Source: an uncultured Sphingorhabdus sp.
Lineage (GTDB): Bacteria > Pseudomonadota > Alphaproteobacteria > Sphingomonadales > Sphingomonadaceae
Direction of reading: 5' to 3'
DNA: 64,000 nt
Assembly (NCBI GenBank): GCA_937873665.1
Contig: CALMYW010000394.1
Location: 558,001-622,000 of the forward strand
Both the position numbers and the translations under genes were made by a program. Shown piece after piece: positions 27,632 through 36,098 of the stretch. The notes under the pieces are model-generated. The model had not been told where the DNA came from. It ran no database searches and was given only the letters and a program-made list of their open reading frames with translations. Numbering within the stretch: position 1 is the stretch's first letter; every line of letters starts with the position of its first letter.

Positions 27632-29235
27632 TCAAGCGTGGCGCGATTGTCGTTTTGGCGTCGATTGCACTGCCATCGCCAGTTTTTGCCCAGTCCGTAA
27701 TATCATCAGACGGACCCGAGACTGTCTCGCTCACCGTTTACCGTGCGCCTGACCGGGGAGCGCAGCCGATCAACAAGAACTGGCCACAAGGCTATGCGCT
27801 GATCACCGAGACCCGGACTGTGACGATACCGGCAGGCGAAAGCCTCATCCGGTTCGAAGGCGTGGCTGAGGGCATGTTTCCCGAAAGCGCGATCGTTACA
27901 GGGCTGCCCAAAGGTGTGCATGAGAAGAACCGCGATGCCCGGCTTCTGTCCCCTTCAGGCCTAGTCGATTCCTATTTGACGCGACAGGTGTCGCTGACCC
28001 GCACCGACCGGGCCACCGGAGAGGTCCGCCAACAAGAAGCGGTGATTACTGCGGGACCGAATGGCGGCGTGATATTGCAGACGGCGGACGGCTATGAAGC
28101 GTTGCGCTGCACCGGCCTGCCCGAACGCATGTCCTATGGCCAACTTCCGCAAGACCTGTCGGCCAAGCCCACCCTTTCGGTCATCACGAACAGCGACCAA
28201 CAGGTTACCGCGAAACTGACCCTAACTTACATGGCATCGGGGTTCGACTGGCAGGCCAATTATATTGCCCATGCCAAACCGCTCGACGCCGACAGTGTCG
28301 GCAAGGGGAAGATCGATGTGTTCGCCTGGCTGACCATCGCCAATGGCGGCAATCAAAGCTTCGTCAACGCCAACAGCATGGCGATCGCAGGGGAGCCCAA
28401 TCGCGAAAGGCGGGCCGAACAGCCGCGACCGACGGGTAGCGGGCTATCGCTCCAATGCTGGCCCGCGCAGCGCACACATCAGGTGCCATTCAGACCAGCC
28501 TTCAACCCGGAACAAGATTTCGGACAGGATAATCGTGGTGGTGTGATGTACGAATCTGCTGTCGCGGTGACAGCGATCGACGGTGAAAATATAATCGTTA
28601 CGGGCTCCCGTATGCGAGCGGAGAAAATGGCACAGCCAAAGGCTGTCATCGTCGCCGAGCAGGAAAATTTGGGCGACCTGAAACTCTATCGTATTCCCGA
28701 GCCCGTCACCGTCAACGCCATGGGCCAGAAACAGGTCGCGATGATTGTCAAACCGGATGCGGTTTTTGAACGGGTCTATTCCGCCAATGTCGATGACTTC
28801 TATGAGGACGATGGTTTGTCTATCCCCATGTCGATCCGGCTGCGCAGCGACAACAAGACCGAAAAGGGATTGGGCCTGCCAATGCCATCGGGCCAGCTCC
28901 TGCTATTTGAAGACAGCCAATTTGGCCCGTTGCTTGCGGGAGAGTCGGTAATGTCCGATCGCGCTGTCGGCGACGAAATCGATCTCGGCATCGGATCGTC
29001 AAGCGACGTTCGCTATAGCCTTACGACCATCACGCGCACGAAGACGCGGCAAAAACTAAAGGTCGATATCACCAATGCGCGCAACGAACCGGTCAATGTC
29101 GAAATCGAAATTCCCTATGAGCTGAAGGGTAGCCACAAGCATATCCCGAAAATTGACGGCATGCCGACCTGGAAAGCCACTGTGCCTGCCAACGGGGAAG
29201 CCAGTCTATATTACGAGCTAAAGCTGGAAAACTGA
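27628..29235 (+). CDS. DUF4139-like exported protein, copy 3, with TonB-box-like motif
   Basis: 535 residues, starting in an ATGA overlap with copy 2. Same layout as copy 2 (ITETRTVTIPAGESLIRFEG, YMASGFDWQANYI, LGDLKLYRIPEPVTVNAMGQKQ). Where copy 2 has the proline-rich linker, this copy has NIIVTGSRMRAEK (about 321-333), which resembles the IVVTG(S/T)R segment at the N terminus of TonB-dependent receptors. It is not a receptor: no plug or barrel. The gene is followed by a long hairpin. Confidence 0.82.
   Translation: MIKRGAIVVLASIALPSPVFAQSVISSDGPETVSLTVYRAPDRGAQPINKNWPQGYALITETRTVTIPAGESLIRFEGVAEGMFPESAIVTGLPKGVHEKNRDARLLSPSGLVDSYLTRQVSLTRTDRATGEVRQQEAVITAGPNGGVILQTADGYEALRCTGLPERMSYGQLPQDLSAKPTLSVITNSDQQVTAKLTLTYMASGFDWQANYIAHAKPLDADSVGKGKIDVFAWLTIANGGNQSFVNANSMAIAGEPNRERRAEQPRPTGSGLSLQCWPAQRTHQVPFRPAFNPEQDFGQDNRGGVMYESAVAVTAIDGENIIVTGSRMRAEKMAQPKAVIVAEQENLGDLKLYRIPEPVTVNAMGQKQVAMIVKPDAVFERVYSANVDDFYEDDGLSIPMSIRLRSDNKTEKGLGLPMPSGQLLLFEDSQFGPLLAGESVMSDRAVGDEIDLGIGSSSDVRYSLTTITRTKTRQKLKVDITNARNEPVNVEIEIPYELKGSHKHIPKIDGMPTWKATVPANGEASLYYELKLEN
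28591..28617 (+). other. IIVTGSRMR motif in the DUF4139 linker
   Basis: Encodes residues 322-330 of the third DUF4139 protein, a match to the (I/V)VVTG(S/T)R motif common in TonB-dependent receptors of this order. The paralogue at 26072 has a proline-rich stretch instead at this point. Confidence 0.55.
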
Positions 29236-29263
29236 AGCGGACGAAGGGGGCTTCGTCCGCTTC
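29234..29263 (+). terminator. 13-bp hairpin after the DUF4139 triplet
   Basis: GAAGCGGACGAAG, GGGG loop, CTTCGTCCGCTTC. The stem starts at the stop codon. It lacks a T run, so it may stabilise the mRNA end rather than terminate. Confidence 0.55.
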
Positions 29264-29357
29264 CAAGGTTGTTCGACTCTCAAATCGAAAAAGAGGCGCC
29301 GAGCGGTTTAGAGCCCGACGACATCGGCACAATGTCGCCGTGAACTTGCGCACGCAA

Positions 29358-29450
29358 TCGCGAATTCGCGAAGCACGACGAAACATTCGCGAATGACGCG
29401 TGCAATTTCACGAAACGCGAATGAGTTTCGACTTTTTCCACAAGCTTGTG
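29358..29450. promoter_or_regulatory. palindrome array upstream of the LytTR gene
   Basis: TCGCGAATTCGCGA (29358-29371), CATTCGCGAATG (29384-29395), a CGCGAATG half-site (29416-29423), then CACAAGCTTGTG (29439-29450). The CGCGAAT element recurs at 29359, 29388 and 29416, that is, every 28-29 bp. The array fills most of the 263-bp gap before the LytTR regulator and is the most operator-like region in the window. Confidence 0.55.
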
Positions 29451-29498
29451 AAGATTGGAAAAAACTGGTACGAGAATTGAGGAAGTGGGGAAAACCCT

Positions 29499-30335
29499 AT
29501 GACTTTGAACGGATTTCTGGACTATTGGTGCTCACTCGACTGGCGGCATCAGCTCCGTCACCTCGCACAATATCTCCTGATTGCGGTTTTGCTGGTCTTT
29601 GTCTCTCCATTCGGCATGTTTCCTGACCAGCCACTCGTCAGACTTAGCTATTGGTTTGCCATTCTGTCCATCTTCGGCATGGCGATGATGCCGGTTACTG
29701 CGAAAATCATCCGTTCAACCGGGGCCTTTGACGATTTCAGCCGATGGAGCGGGATATTCGGCTGCGTACTCTTTGCTACGATACCCATGACATTCATCGT
29801 CCACGCGATAGAATATTGGGGTTGGTCAATCGCTGCGGCGCGTTTGGGTGATGCTGTCACCCCCATGCGCCCTTCGCGCGATGCGGCCGGGCTGATTGCA
29901 CTTTTCTCACAGTTGCTGGTGATCAACCTGCTTGCCATCGGGGTCAATGCGCTGTTCATCCTGGCACTTCATGGCTTGCAGCCTGAAGCCCGTAATAGAC
30001 CCCCTGCGGGGATGCGTTTTCTTTCGCGACTTCCCGACCGTTTGGGAACGCAGTTGCTGCATCTGCAAATGGAAGACCATTATCTGCGAGCGACAACAGT
30101 ACGCGGGGCAGACCTTATCCTGATACGTTTCCGCGACGCGCTGCAGGAGCTTTCCGATTATGACGGTCTACAAGTCCACAGATCCTGGTGGGTCGCATGC
30201 GACGCTGTTGAAAAGCTAAGTCGCCAGGGTCGCAAGATCGAACTGCTGATGGTCGACGGCACGCGCATTCCTGTTTCGGCGGGCTATCGCAAAACAGTCG
30301 AAGAAATGCTGCTGGGCAAGGTCGTAAAAGACTGA
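29499..30335 (+). CDS. membrane-bound LytTR-type regulator
   Basis: 278 residues. The N-terminal half has four hydrophobic helices (about 20-40, 50-68, 88-108, 128-160). The C-terminal part is a LytTR DNA-binding domain: LLHLQMEDHYLRATTVRGADLILIRFRDALQEL and LQVHRSWWVACDAV (about 185-240). This arrangement puts DNA binding under direct membrane sensing. A palindrome array upstream (29358-29450) may be its own target. The signal is unknown, and no sensor partner is encoded nearby. Confidence 0.85.
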   Translation: MTLNGFLDYWCSLDWRHQLRHLAQYLLIAVLLVFVSPFGMFPDQPLVRLSYWFAILSIFGMAMMPVTAKIIRSTGAFDDFSRWSGIFGCVLFATIPMTFIVHAIEYWGWSIAAARLGDAVTPMRPSRDAAGLIALFSQLLVINLLAIGVNALFILALHGLQPEARNRPPAGMRFLSRLPDRLGTQLLHLQMEDHYLRATTVRGADLILIRFRDALQELSDYDGLQVHRSWWVACDAVEKLSRQGRKIELLMVDGTRIPVSAGYRKTVEEMLLGKVVKD

Positions 30336-30339
30336 CCGC

Positions 30340-30738
30340 TCAAGCCTGCGGGGGTAACGGCCTCGGCCGGTGATGCTCATCAAGCGCGACAAAGGTGAAC
30401 AGGCCCTCGGTGACCTTGACCTCTTGTTCTCCTCTGTCGCGCGTCGCAAGGACTTCTATTTTGATCGCCATCGAGGTACGCCCGCGTCGTTCAAGCGACG
30501 CATAGACCGAGATGATATCGCGCAGCAGAATCGGTGCGATGAATTCCATCTTTTCAATCGCAACTGTCGCACACGGCCCTTCGGCGATCCGCCCCGCAAC
30601 GATGCCGCCTGCGATATCCATTTGCGCCAATACCCAACCGCCAAAAATATGGCCATTGGCATTGATATCTGCAGGCCGCGGGACAACGCGGAGGATCGGG
30701 TCACCACGCACCGGAAGGTTATGGACGATGCTGCTCAT
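30340..30738 (-). CDS. acyl-CoA thioesterase, YciA-like
   Basis: 132 residues from the ATG at 30738. Hotdog-fold signature NANGHIFGGWVLAQMDIAGGI with the catalytic Asp, followed by EKMEFIAPILLRD. YciA-type enzymes hydrolyse acyl-CoAs and limit the acyl-CoA pool. The 5' end overlaps the previous gene by 20 bp, so translation is coupled. Confidence 0.9.
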   Translation of the reverse strand: MSSIVHNLPVRGDPILRVVPRPADINANGHIFGGWVLAQMDIAGGIVAGRIAEGPCATVAIEKMEFIAPILLRDIISVYASLERRGRTSMAIKIEVLATRDRGEQEVKVTEGLFTFVALDEHHRPRPLPPQA

Positions 30739-31033
30739 TCTCGTCGTCCGCCAGATCAGCAAAAGGATCTTCTATCGCCTCGTCATGTCCCGTTCCGCTG
30801 GAAAGGAACACCAGCCCCATCAGCGCCGACATCAGCATCACCGAAAAAATGATGCCTGCTGCAGTCGCAATATAGAGGTGGATCGAGATCAGACCATATT
30901 GAAACCAGAACAGGCCAAGCGCTGCTCCGGTGAGCACGAGCGTGAAGGCGAACATCCACCCCATCAGACGGCGATAGCGCGCCCAGGCAAAGGCAGCATA
31001 TTCGGGATTATCAAGGCGGGAGGGTCGAGTCAT
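30719..31033 (-). CDS. two-helix membrane protein
   Basis: 104 residues from the ATG at 31033. A basic N terminus (NPEYAAFAWARYRRLMGW) is followed by two membrane helices (about 22-44 and 50-73), and the C-terminal tail is acidic (DPFADLADDENE). No function recognised. It overlaps the thioesterase start by 20 bp. Confidence 0.72.
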   Translation of the reverse strand: MTRPSRLDNPEYAAFAWARYRRLMGWMFAFTLVLTGAALGLFWFQYGLISIHLYIATAAGIIFSVMLMSALMGLVFLSSGTGHDEAIEDPFADLADDENEQHRP

Positions 31034-31094
31034 TTTATCCTGCGCCGCGTCTATGCTATGTACAGCGTCGGAGCAAGACGAATGGGAGGACTCG

Positions 31095-31523
31095 ATGACG
31101 ATTGCCATCATCCTGCAAGGCCGCGAAGGCGCGGTTTTCACAGCATCTCCGGACGAGTCGGTAGAAACAGTGGTCGCACGACTCGCTGAAAAACGGATCG
31201 GCGCGTTACCCGTTGTCGAGAATGGCGAAGTGCTTGGAATATTCTCGGAACGCGACGTGATCTATGGGCTTGCCAGCCACGGCTCGGCGCTCATGGCCAA
31301 ACAGGTAGGCGACGTCATGACTGCGCCAGCAATAACCGTTACCGCAGATACGCCGGTATTGTCCGCCCTTTCACTGATGACGCGGCGGCGTATCCGGCAC
31401 CTTCCTGTTGCTGACGGGCTCCAGATTGTCGGTTTTGTATCGATTGGCGATCTGGTCAAATACCGCATCGAAAAGATCGAGGCCGAAGCCTCGGCGATGC
31501 GCGACTATATCCAGATGGCCTGA
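31095..31523 (+). CDS. CBS domain protein
   Basis: 142 residues: two CBS motifs in tandem (IGALPVVENGEVLGIFSERD and IRHLPVADGLQIVGFVSIGDL), a complete Bateman module with no other domain. These modules bind adenosine nucleotides and act as energy sensors; the partner is unknown. The GGGAGGA ribosome-binding site fits ATG 31095. Confidence 0.93.
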   Translation: MTIAIILQGREGAVFTASPDESVETVVARLAEKRIGALPVVENGEVLGIFSERDVIYGLASHGSALMAKQVGDVMTAPAITVTADTPVLSALSLMTRRRIRHLPVADGLQIVGFVSIGDLVKYRIEKIEAEASAMRDYIQMA

Positions 31524-31532
31524 CGCCGACTG

Positions 31533-32243
31533 CTATTTGGTCGAAACTGTGGTCACAACTGCAGGAGCATTAGCTTGTGCGAGCGGCTGCGGACCATAAC
31601 GCGCATTCCACTCGACGATGTCGACTTTATATTTCTCGAATGCGTTGTAAAAGTTGATGAAGACCGCATCCAGGTCGGCCAGCGCGCCAAAGCTATACTC
31701 AGGCAGCGCCGTCGAAGGTATCGCAATAATTTCACGCGATTTCGCTAGCGATTTGTCGCAGAACTCTGCGCGCACCGGCGGCAGGGCAAAATAGTTATAC
31801 AAATCCGTTGAATGGGTGTCGCGCACACGAAGCGCATTCTGCCCCCGATAGCGTTTCACATATTCGGCATCGACCGCCTTGTTGGTCTGCGCCAGGCGGG
31901 ATTTGTGAACCTGCAGATAGCGATTGTAATTCTGCGCAATCTCTCCCCAGACGGGGCCTTGGCAGTTCAACGCGGCAACGTTGAGGCCGGACCGCAAGTG
32001 CCAGATATATTCTTCGCGAGAGAGATTGCGATTAGGTGTTATGCGCACGCCATCCACGCCCAGCGCGGGAATTTTCATCGTCACTGCGGCCCCACCCGGA
32101 GGCAGAGGCATGGGAGGAATAGCGGGTGCGGGAGGCGGAGCGACTGGCCGCGGCGCCACCACAACGGGTTTGGGTGCAGGCGCACATGCAGCGGCCAGCA
32201 ATGTCAAACCGACAACAAGCGAACTCCGACCCAAATTACGCAT
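31533..32243 (-). CDS. hypothetical lipoprotein with Pro-rich N terminus
   Basis: 236 residues from ATG 32243, preceded by GGGAG. Signal peptide with lipobox LAAAC, then a proline-rich tether (PRPVAPPPAPAIPPMPLPP) that could span the periplasm, and a globular domain with two cysteines (NCQG, FCDK). No family recognised; the domain contains NLSREEYIWHLRSGLNVAALNCQG. Convergent with the CBS gene. Confidence 0.75.
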   Translation of the reverse strand: MRNLGRSSLVVGLTLLAAACAPAPKPVVVAPRPVAPPPAPAIPPMPLPPGGAAVTMKIPALGVDGVRITPNRNLSREEYIWHLRSGLNVAALNCQGPVWGEIAQNYNRYLQVHKSRLAQTNKAVDAEYVKRYRGQNALRVRDTHSTDLYNYFALPPVRAEFCDKSLAKSREIIAIPSTALPEYSFGALADLDAVFINFYNAFEKYKVDIVEWNARYGPQPLAQANAPAVVTTVSTK

Positions 32244-32340
32244 GTTCAAATCACTCCCGCGAACCCGATTATTTCTTTCAACCTGTCAACACGATTAACA
32301 GCCGAAAATAAAGCGCCCATCGGCGAAATGCACAAAGAAA

Positions 32341-32368
32341 AAGGCCCAGTGGTTTCCCACCGGGCCTT
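32341..32368 (-). terminator. rho-independent terminator after the BI-1 gene
   Basis: AAGGCCCAGTGG/CCACCGGGCCTT with a TTTC loop and one mismatch; the minus-strand side continues TTTTCTTTG. It lies 24 bp after the BI-1 stop. Confidence 0.78.
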
Positions 32369-32391
32369 CTCGTTCTGCCGCATAAGCAGAA

Positions 32392-33129
32392 TTAATCCCG
32401 GTCGCCCAAGAAGCTGAGCAGGAACTGGAACATGTTCACGAAATCGAGATACAGGTTCAGCGCCCCCATGATCGCAATCTTGCCGAGCGCTTCATGGCCA
32501 GCGAAGTAGAAATATTCGCTCTTGATGCGCTGGGTATCATAAGCCGTCAGGCCTGCGAAAATCAGCACGCCAAGGAAGCTGATAACCCAGCCCATTGTGG
32601 ACGAACCCAGAAAGATGTTGACGATCGACGCGAGCAACAGACCGACCACACCCATGATCAGGAAGCTGCCCCAACCAGTCAGATCCTTTTTGGTGGTGTA
32701 GCCCCACAGGCTGAGCGAAGCGAAAGCCGCTGCCGTCACAAAGAAGGTGCGAGCAATCGATTCCCCTGAGTAAACAAGGAAAATCGTCGACATCGACAGA
32801 CCCATGACCGTAGCAAAAGCCCAGAACATAGCCTGCAATGCGCCGGTGGACAGCTTGTTGATGCCAAAGCTCATCACCATGATGAAGGCGAGCGGTGACA
32901 GGATGATCAGCCAGCGCAGCGGCGTTGCCATCACCTGCGCGGCCATTCCGCTATTAGCAAACAACATCGCGACGATGCCGGTGAGCAAAACGCCCGACGC
33001 CATGTAGTTGTAAACCTTCAGCATATGGGCGCGCAGCCCGGCGTCGACTGCCGTTGAGGCAATCGGCTTGCCATCAATGGTAACGCCCGCCTGGGTTTGC
33101 GTTACCCGCGGATCAGACCATTCAGCCAT
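32392..33129 (-). CDS. Bax inhibitor-1 / YccA family membrane protein
   Basis: 245 residues with seven predicted helices. Family features: the YccA-type N-terminal MLKVYNYMASGVLLTG, the central MFWAFATVMGLSMSTIFLVYSGESIARTFF and the C-terminal LNLYLDFVNMFQFLLSFLG. Bacterial members are linked to membrane protease control (YccA and FtsH) or calcium leak. The terminator follows directly. Confidence 0.92.
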   Translation of the reverse strand: MAEWSDPRVTQTQAGVTIDGKPIASTAVDAGLRAHMLKVYNYMASGVLLTGIVAMLFANSGMAAQVMATPLRWLIILSPLAFIMVMSFGINKLSTGALQAMFWAFATVMGLSMSTIFLVYSGESIARTFFVTAAAFASLSLWGYTTKKDLTGWGSFLIMGVVGLLLASIVNIFLGSSTMGWVISFLGVLIFAGLTAYDTQRIKSEYFYFAGHEALGKIAIMGALNLYLDFVNMFQFLLSFLGDRD

Positions 33130-33245
33130 TTCAAACGTCTCCTCAATATAGCGGCACCATAGCCGCCTAAGCCCGCAATATTGGATGAAATCGTTCCAAT
33201 TTCAAGCGAAACCGGACTCAGCACGGCCCGTTTTGGACCAAGGCC

Positions 33246-34568
33246 TCAACTGGTCGCCGGGCGATATTGCGCCGCGTCGGTCGTAAATTCGGCATGACCA
33301 TAGTCCGCCAATTGCCGTCGCAGCCGCGAAACCAGCAACTGGTCGGCCACTTCACCAAGTACCGGCAGCCGCGAAGCAACCTTGTGGCCGAGCGTCTGGC
33401 CGATGATCGCCGCCATGGTTGCAGCGTATAGCGCCTTGTCTTTTCCTGTCAGCGGCACGCCCACTGTAGCCGCCGCTGCTTCATCGCCTTTCAGGAAAGT
33501 ATTGACGAAAAACACCCGCGCGAATGACCGTTCGAGGCGACGAAAGACGCGCCCCGGCAGCGATCGATCCTTACTGAGTTCGGCCTCCATCGTTGCGCGC
33601 AGCAGGCCACCGCAAATAGCATCGTCATATTCATAGCGCAGCGTCGCACTGCGCGTGCACCAAATACGGACAATGTCGGTGGGATTGTCCGCCAACAAGT
33701 CTTCGGGCAGCCCCAGCAGGTAACAGCGATAACGCGCCAGCTCGACCTTCGCCCGCTCCTCCGCATTAAAGCTCGTTCGCCCCTGCCCAAGCACCTTTTC
33801 CGACATAAAATAGATCGGGATCAGGCCGGCTGGCATCTGGTCAAGCTGCGGGATCGGAATGCCATAGACTTTTGCATCCCACATGCCGGGGCGTGAAAGC
33901 ACATTCGCCCGCACCATCGAATGCATCAGCCGCACCATCGCCGCCGCCTTGAAACCCGCGCCATGACGCTTGAGTGCGCCGGGGAGCACGGTGGTGGTGA
34001 AAAAGGTCGCCGTTTCCTTCACTCGTCGCGCCGCAGTCGCATGGCTCAGCGTTCCGGTGAGCGCCATCGGTAGCGCCGAATATTTGTTGAGGAAGGTCGC
34101 GATAAAGGCACCGCGAATGGCGAAGGGAGAGATGTTCGCCGCCGAATTGCGCTCCGCCTTCGCCCCCTGTTCGACCAGCTTCATATCGAGCCAGTCGGGA
34201 ATGCGTTCCATTTCGGATATGAGCGCCTTCAATTCGGGGGGCGCACCCTCCACGGCATCGACGCCCTTGTCACACGCCTCAACCAGCATGTCGACCAGCC
34301 GACGAAAGCCGAATTGGGGCATCAGCGCCGCATAAGCATCGCCCGTAATATCGCCCAACAGGCTATATTCCCGGATCCGCGCCACCAGTTCGCTATCGGC
34401 CAGATAGTCGGCCCGACTTTTGCCCCGCACATCGGACAATTCGGTCCGGTCATCAGGGCCATCAGCGAAGCGTTCAGGCGGGGTGTCAAAATCGATCTGA
34501 CCATAGAGCGCGGGCAGCAATTCTGCCTGCGACCGAACCCTTGCGGCAATGGCGGCGATATCGGGCAC
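33246..34568 (-). CDS. DUF2236 (MpaB/Lcp-like) oxygenase
   Basis: 440 residues, GTG start with AGGAGG 7 nt upstream. DUF2236 domain: RVKETATFFTTTVLPGALKRHGAGFKAAAMVRLMHSMVR (about 180-220) is close to the heme-binding region of latex-clearing oxygenases, including the His in LMHSMVR. The second DUF2236 gene of the window, much longer than the one at 11962. The substrate is unknown; the Lcp cleaves rubber but this protein has no signal peptide. Confidence 0.82.
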   Translation of the reverse strand: MPDIAAIAARVRSQAELLPALYGQIDFDTPPERFADGPDDRTELSDVRGKSRADYLADSELVARIREYSLLGDITGDAYAALMPQFGFRRLVDMLVEACDKGVDAVEGAPPELKALISEMERIPDWLDMKLVEQGAKAERNSAANISPFAIRGAFIATFLNKYSALPMALTGTLSHATAARRVKETATFFTTTVLPGALKRHGAGFKAAAMVRLMHSMVRANVLSRPGMWDAKVYGIPIPQLDQMPAGLIPIYFMSEKVLGQGRTSFNAEERAKVELARYRCYLLGLPEDLLADNPTDIVRIWCTRSATLRYEYDDAICGGLLRATMEAELSKDRSLPGRVFRRLERSFARVFFVNTFLKGDEAAAATVGVPLTGKDKALYAATMAAIIGQTLGHKVASRLPVLGEVADQLLVSRLRRQLADYGHAEFTTDAAQYRPATS

Positions 34569-34673
34569 CCTGCTTCCTCCTGCTCCTCAGCGTTAACAAC
34601 GCTGTCAGTGCAGTGGACAGTTGGCAATACAAGATTTTGGCGGTTGGGGGGTCGGGGCGTTCGGAAGGCTGCC

Positions 34674-35582
34674 TTATTCTTTCGTTTCCACCGCTTCCTT
34701 GATCTTGTCAGCAATGCGGCCTCGCTGCGCGGCCTCGGTCAAAGCATTGTCCCTTATTGAATATAGGCCCGAAATCATCGCCCGATCCATAACAGACATA
34801 CGCGCTGGTGCAGAAACGCCATCCAGACCATCATCGAACAGTCGCAAGATTGAATCCGCCGGAGCCGCTGTAGGGGCATTGGAATCCAGATCCAGCAGCA
34901 GGTGCATGGTCGCAAGGTCGGCCAACTGGCGCAGCGATTTGCCTTCGGTTTTTGTTATGTCGACTACTGCCATCGATAACAGGATGTCCTGCCTCGTATT
35001 TTCGCCGAGACGGGTGGCCTTTGCCCAGCGCACGACTTTGGCCGTGTTTGCATCATTCATGGCACTTCCGCCGGCAAGTCGCCCGGTTATGTTTTCAGTG
35101 CCTTGCAGTTCCTGTCCCTCATAGGAGCGGATATCGACAACCCGCCAGCTATATATGGGGGCATAATTCGCAGTGAGCGCATCGCGCTGCTTTTCGGTTT
35201 TGTGTCCGAAATAGCCCGGCACAGCATCCGCCAGTTCCGAAACAAGGCGCTGGGGCTCATCAATGAAGATCAGCACGGCATTGGGGCGGCAATCGTCACT
35301 CGCCAGCTCAGAGCCAGCATTGGTCGCGTTACCGCGGATCAGCCGTTCGAGTATCGCGCTGTAATCGGCGGGATAGCCAATCACCTTGGGGCAAATCTTG
35401 CGTTCAAACCGACCGATCTGTTTGGTGTCAGCCGAAACCGCAAGCATATCCTTCAGGATGTAGCGCAACTCACGCTTGTTGCCGGTTACGACAATTTCGG
35501 GCTTATCTTTCTTTTGAACGGTGGCTTCTTCTGTAGGAGTGCTGGCGAGCAGCATTAGGGGAATGGCGAACAGAAATGGCAT
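34674..35582 (-). CDS. hypothetical exported protein with IVVTG motif
   Basis: 302 residues from ATG 35582 (GAGGAAG ribosome-binding site). Signal peptide (residues 1-15), then PEIVVTGNKRE (about 29-38), a TonB-box-like motif, then a globular domain with no recognisable family and two cysteines (C54, C86 approx). A second secreted protein of the window with this motif but no receptor features. Orphan with no operon partner. Confidence 0.68.
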   Translation of the reverse strand: MPFLFAIPLMLLASTPTEEATVQKKDKPEIVVTGNKRELRYILKDMLAVSADTKQIGRFERKICPKVIGYPADYSAILERLIRGNATNAGSELASDDCRPNAVLIFIDEPQRLVSELADAVPGYFGHKTEKQRDALTANYAPIYSWRVVDIRSYEGQELQGTENITGRLAGGSAMNDANTAKVVRWAKATRLGENTRQDILLSMAVVDITKTEGKSLRQLADLATMHLLLDLDSNAPTAAPADSILRLFDDGLDGVSAPARMSVMDRAMISGLYSIRDNALTEAAQRGRIADKIKEAVETKE

Positions 35583-35686
35583 CGGGCTTCCTCGCAAATT
35601 TTCAGAATATGGTCATCATCATCGCAGTGGAGATGCAACGCTGCAAACGGCCACCTTAGTGCCGCATCCCCACATAAATTGCTTGA

Positions 35687-35935
35687 TCAGTTTTCGTGCG
35701 GATCGCAGCCCGCAGCGGCACTACATTGCGCCCAATTGCCGCCTTCCATCATGCACAAGGCGCGTTCGAGCTTGTCACACACTGACTTTGGCTGAGGCAG
35801 ACTATCTTTTTTCAATTGGCTCAACATCACCAAATTTACAGAAGTCGAACTTGGCTCTTCAATAGTCTGCGCTTGATTCGCCACCATATGCGACGCCGCC
35901 AGCACTGCTATATATATGTTGGATAATTTTATCAT
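35687..35935 (-). CDS. small exported protein, Cys-rich tail
   Basis: 82 residues from ATG 35935, which has GAGGAG upstream. The signal peptide runs to ANQA. The mature part has three cysteines in CDKLERALCMMEGGNWAQCSAAAGC near the end, which could form disulfides. No family recognised. It lies in an AT-rich stretch (about 35.6-36.1 kb) unlike its neighbours, suggesting recent acquisition. Confidence 0.6.
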   Translation of the reverse strand: MIKLSNIYIAVLAASHMVANQAQTIEEPSSTSVNLVMLSQLKKDSLPQPKSVCDKLERALCMMEGGNWAQCSAAAGCDPHEN

Positions 35936-36098
35936 TGCTCTACTCCTCAATATAATCATGCAGAAAATCTGCGATTAGGAGTATATTTCTCTCTCTTTAT
36001 ATGATCAATCAAATGAATGCATTTTTACTTGGATTTTTTGTCCATATGCCACAATCGCTGGCATAGAATAAGTAAATCAAGCTTATTTTCCATTAGTC

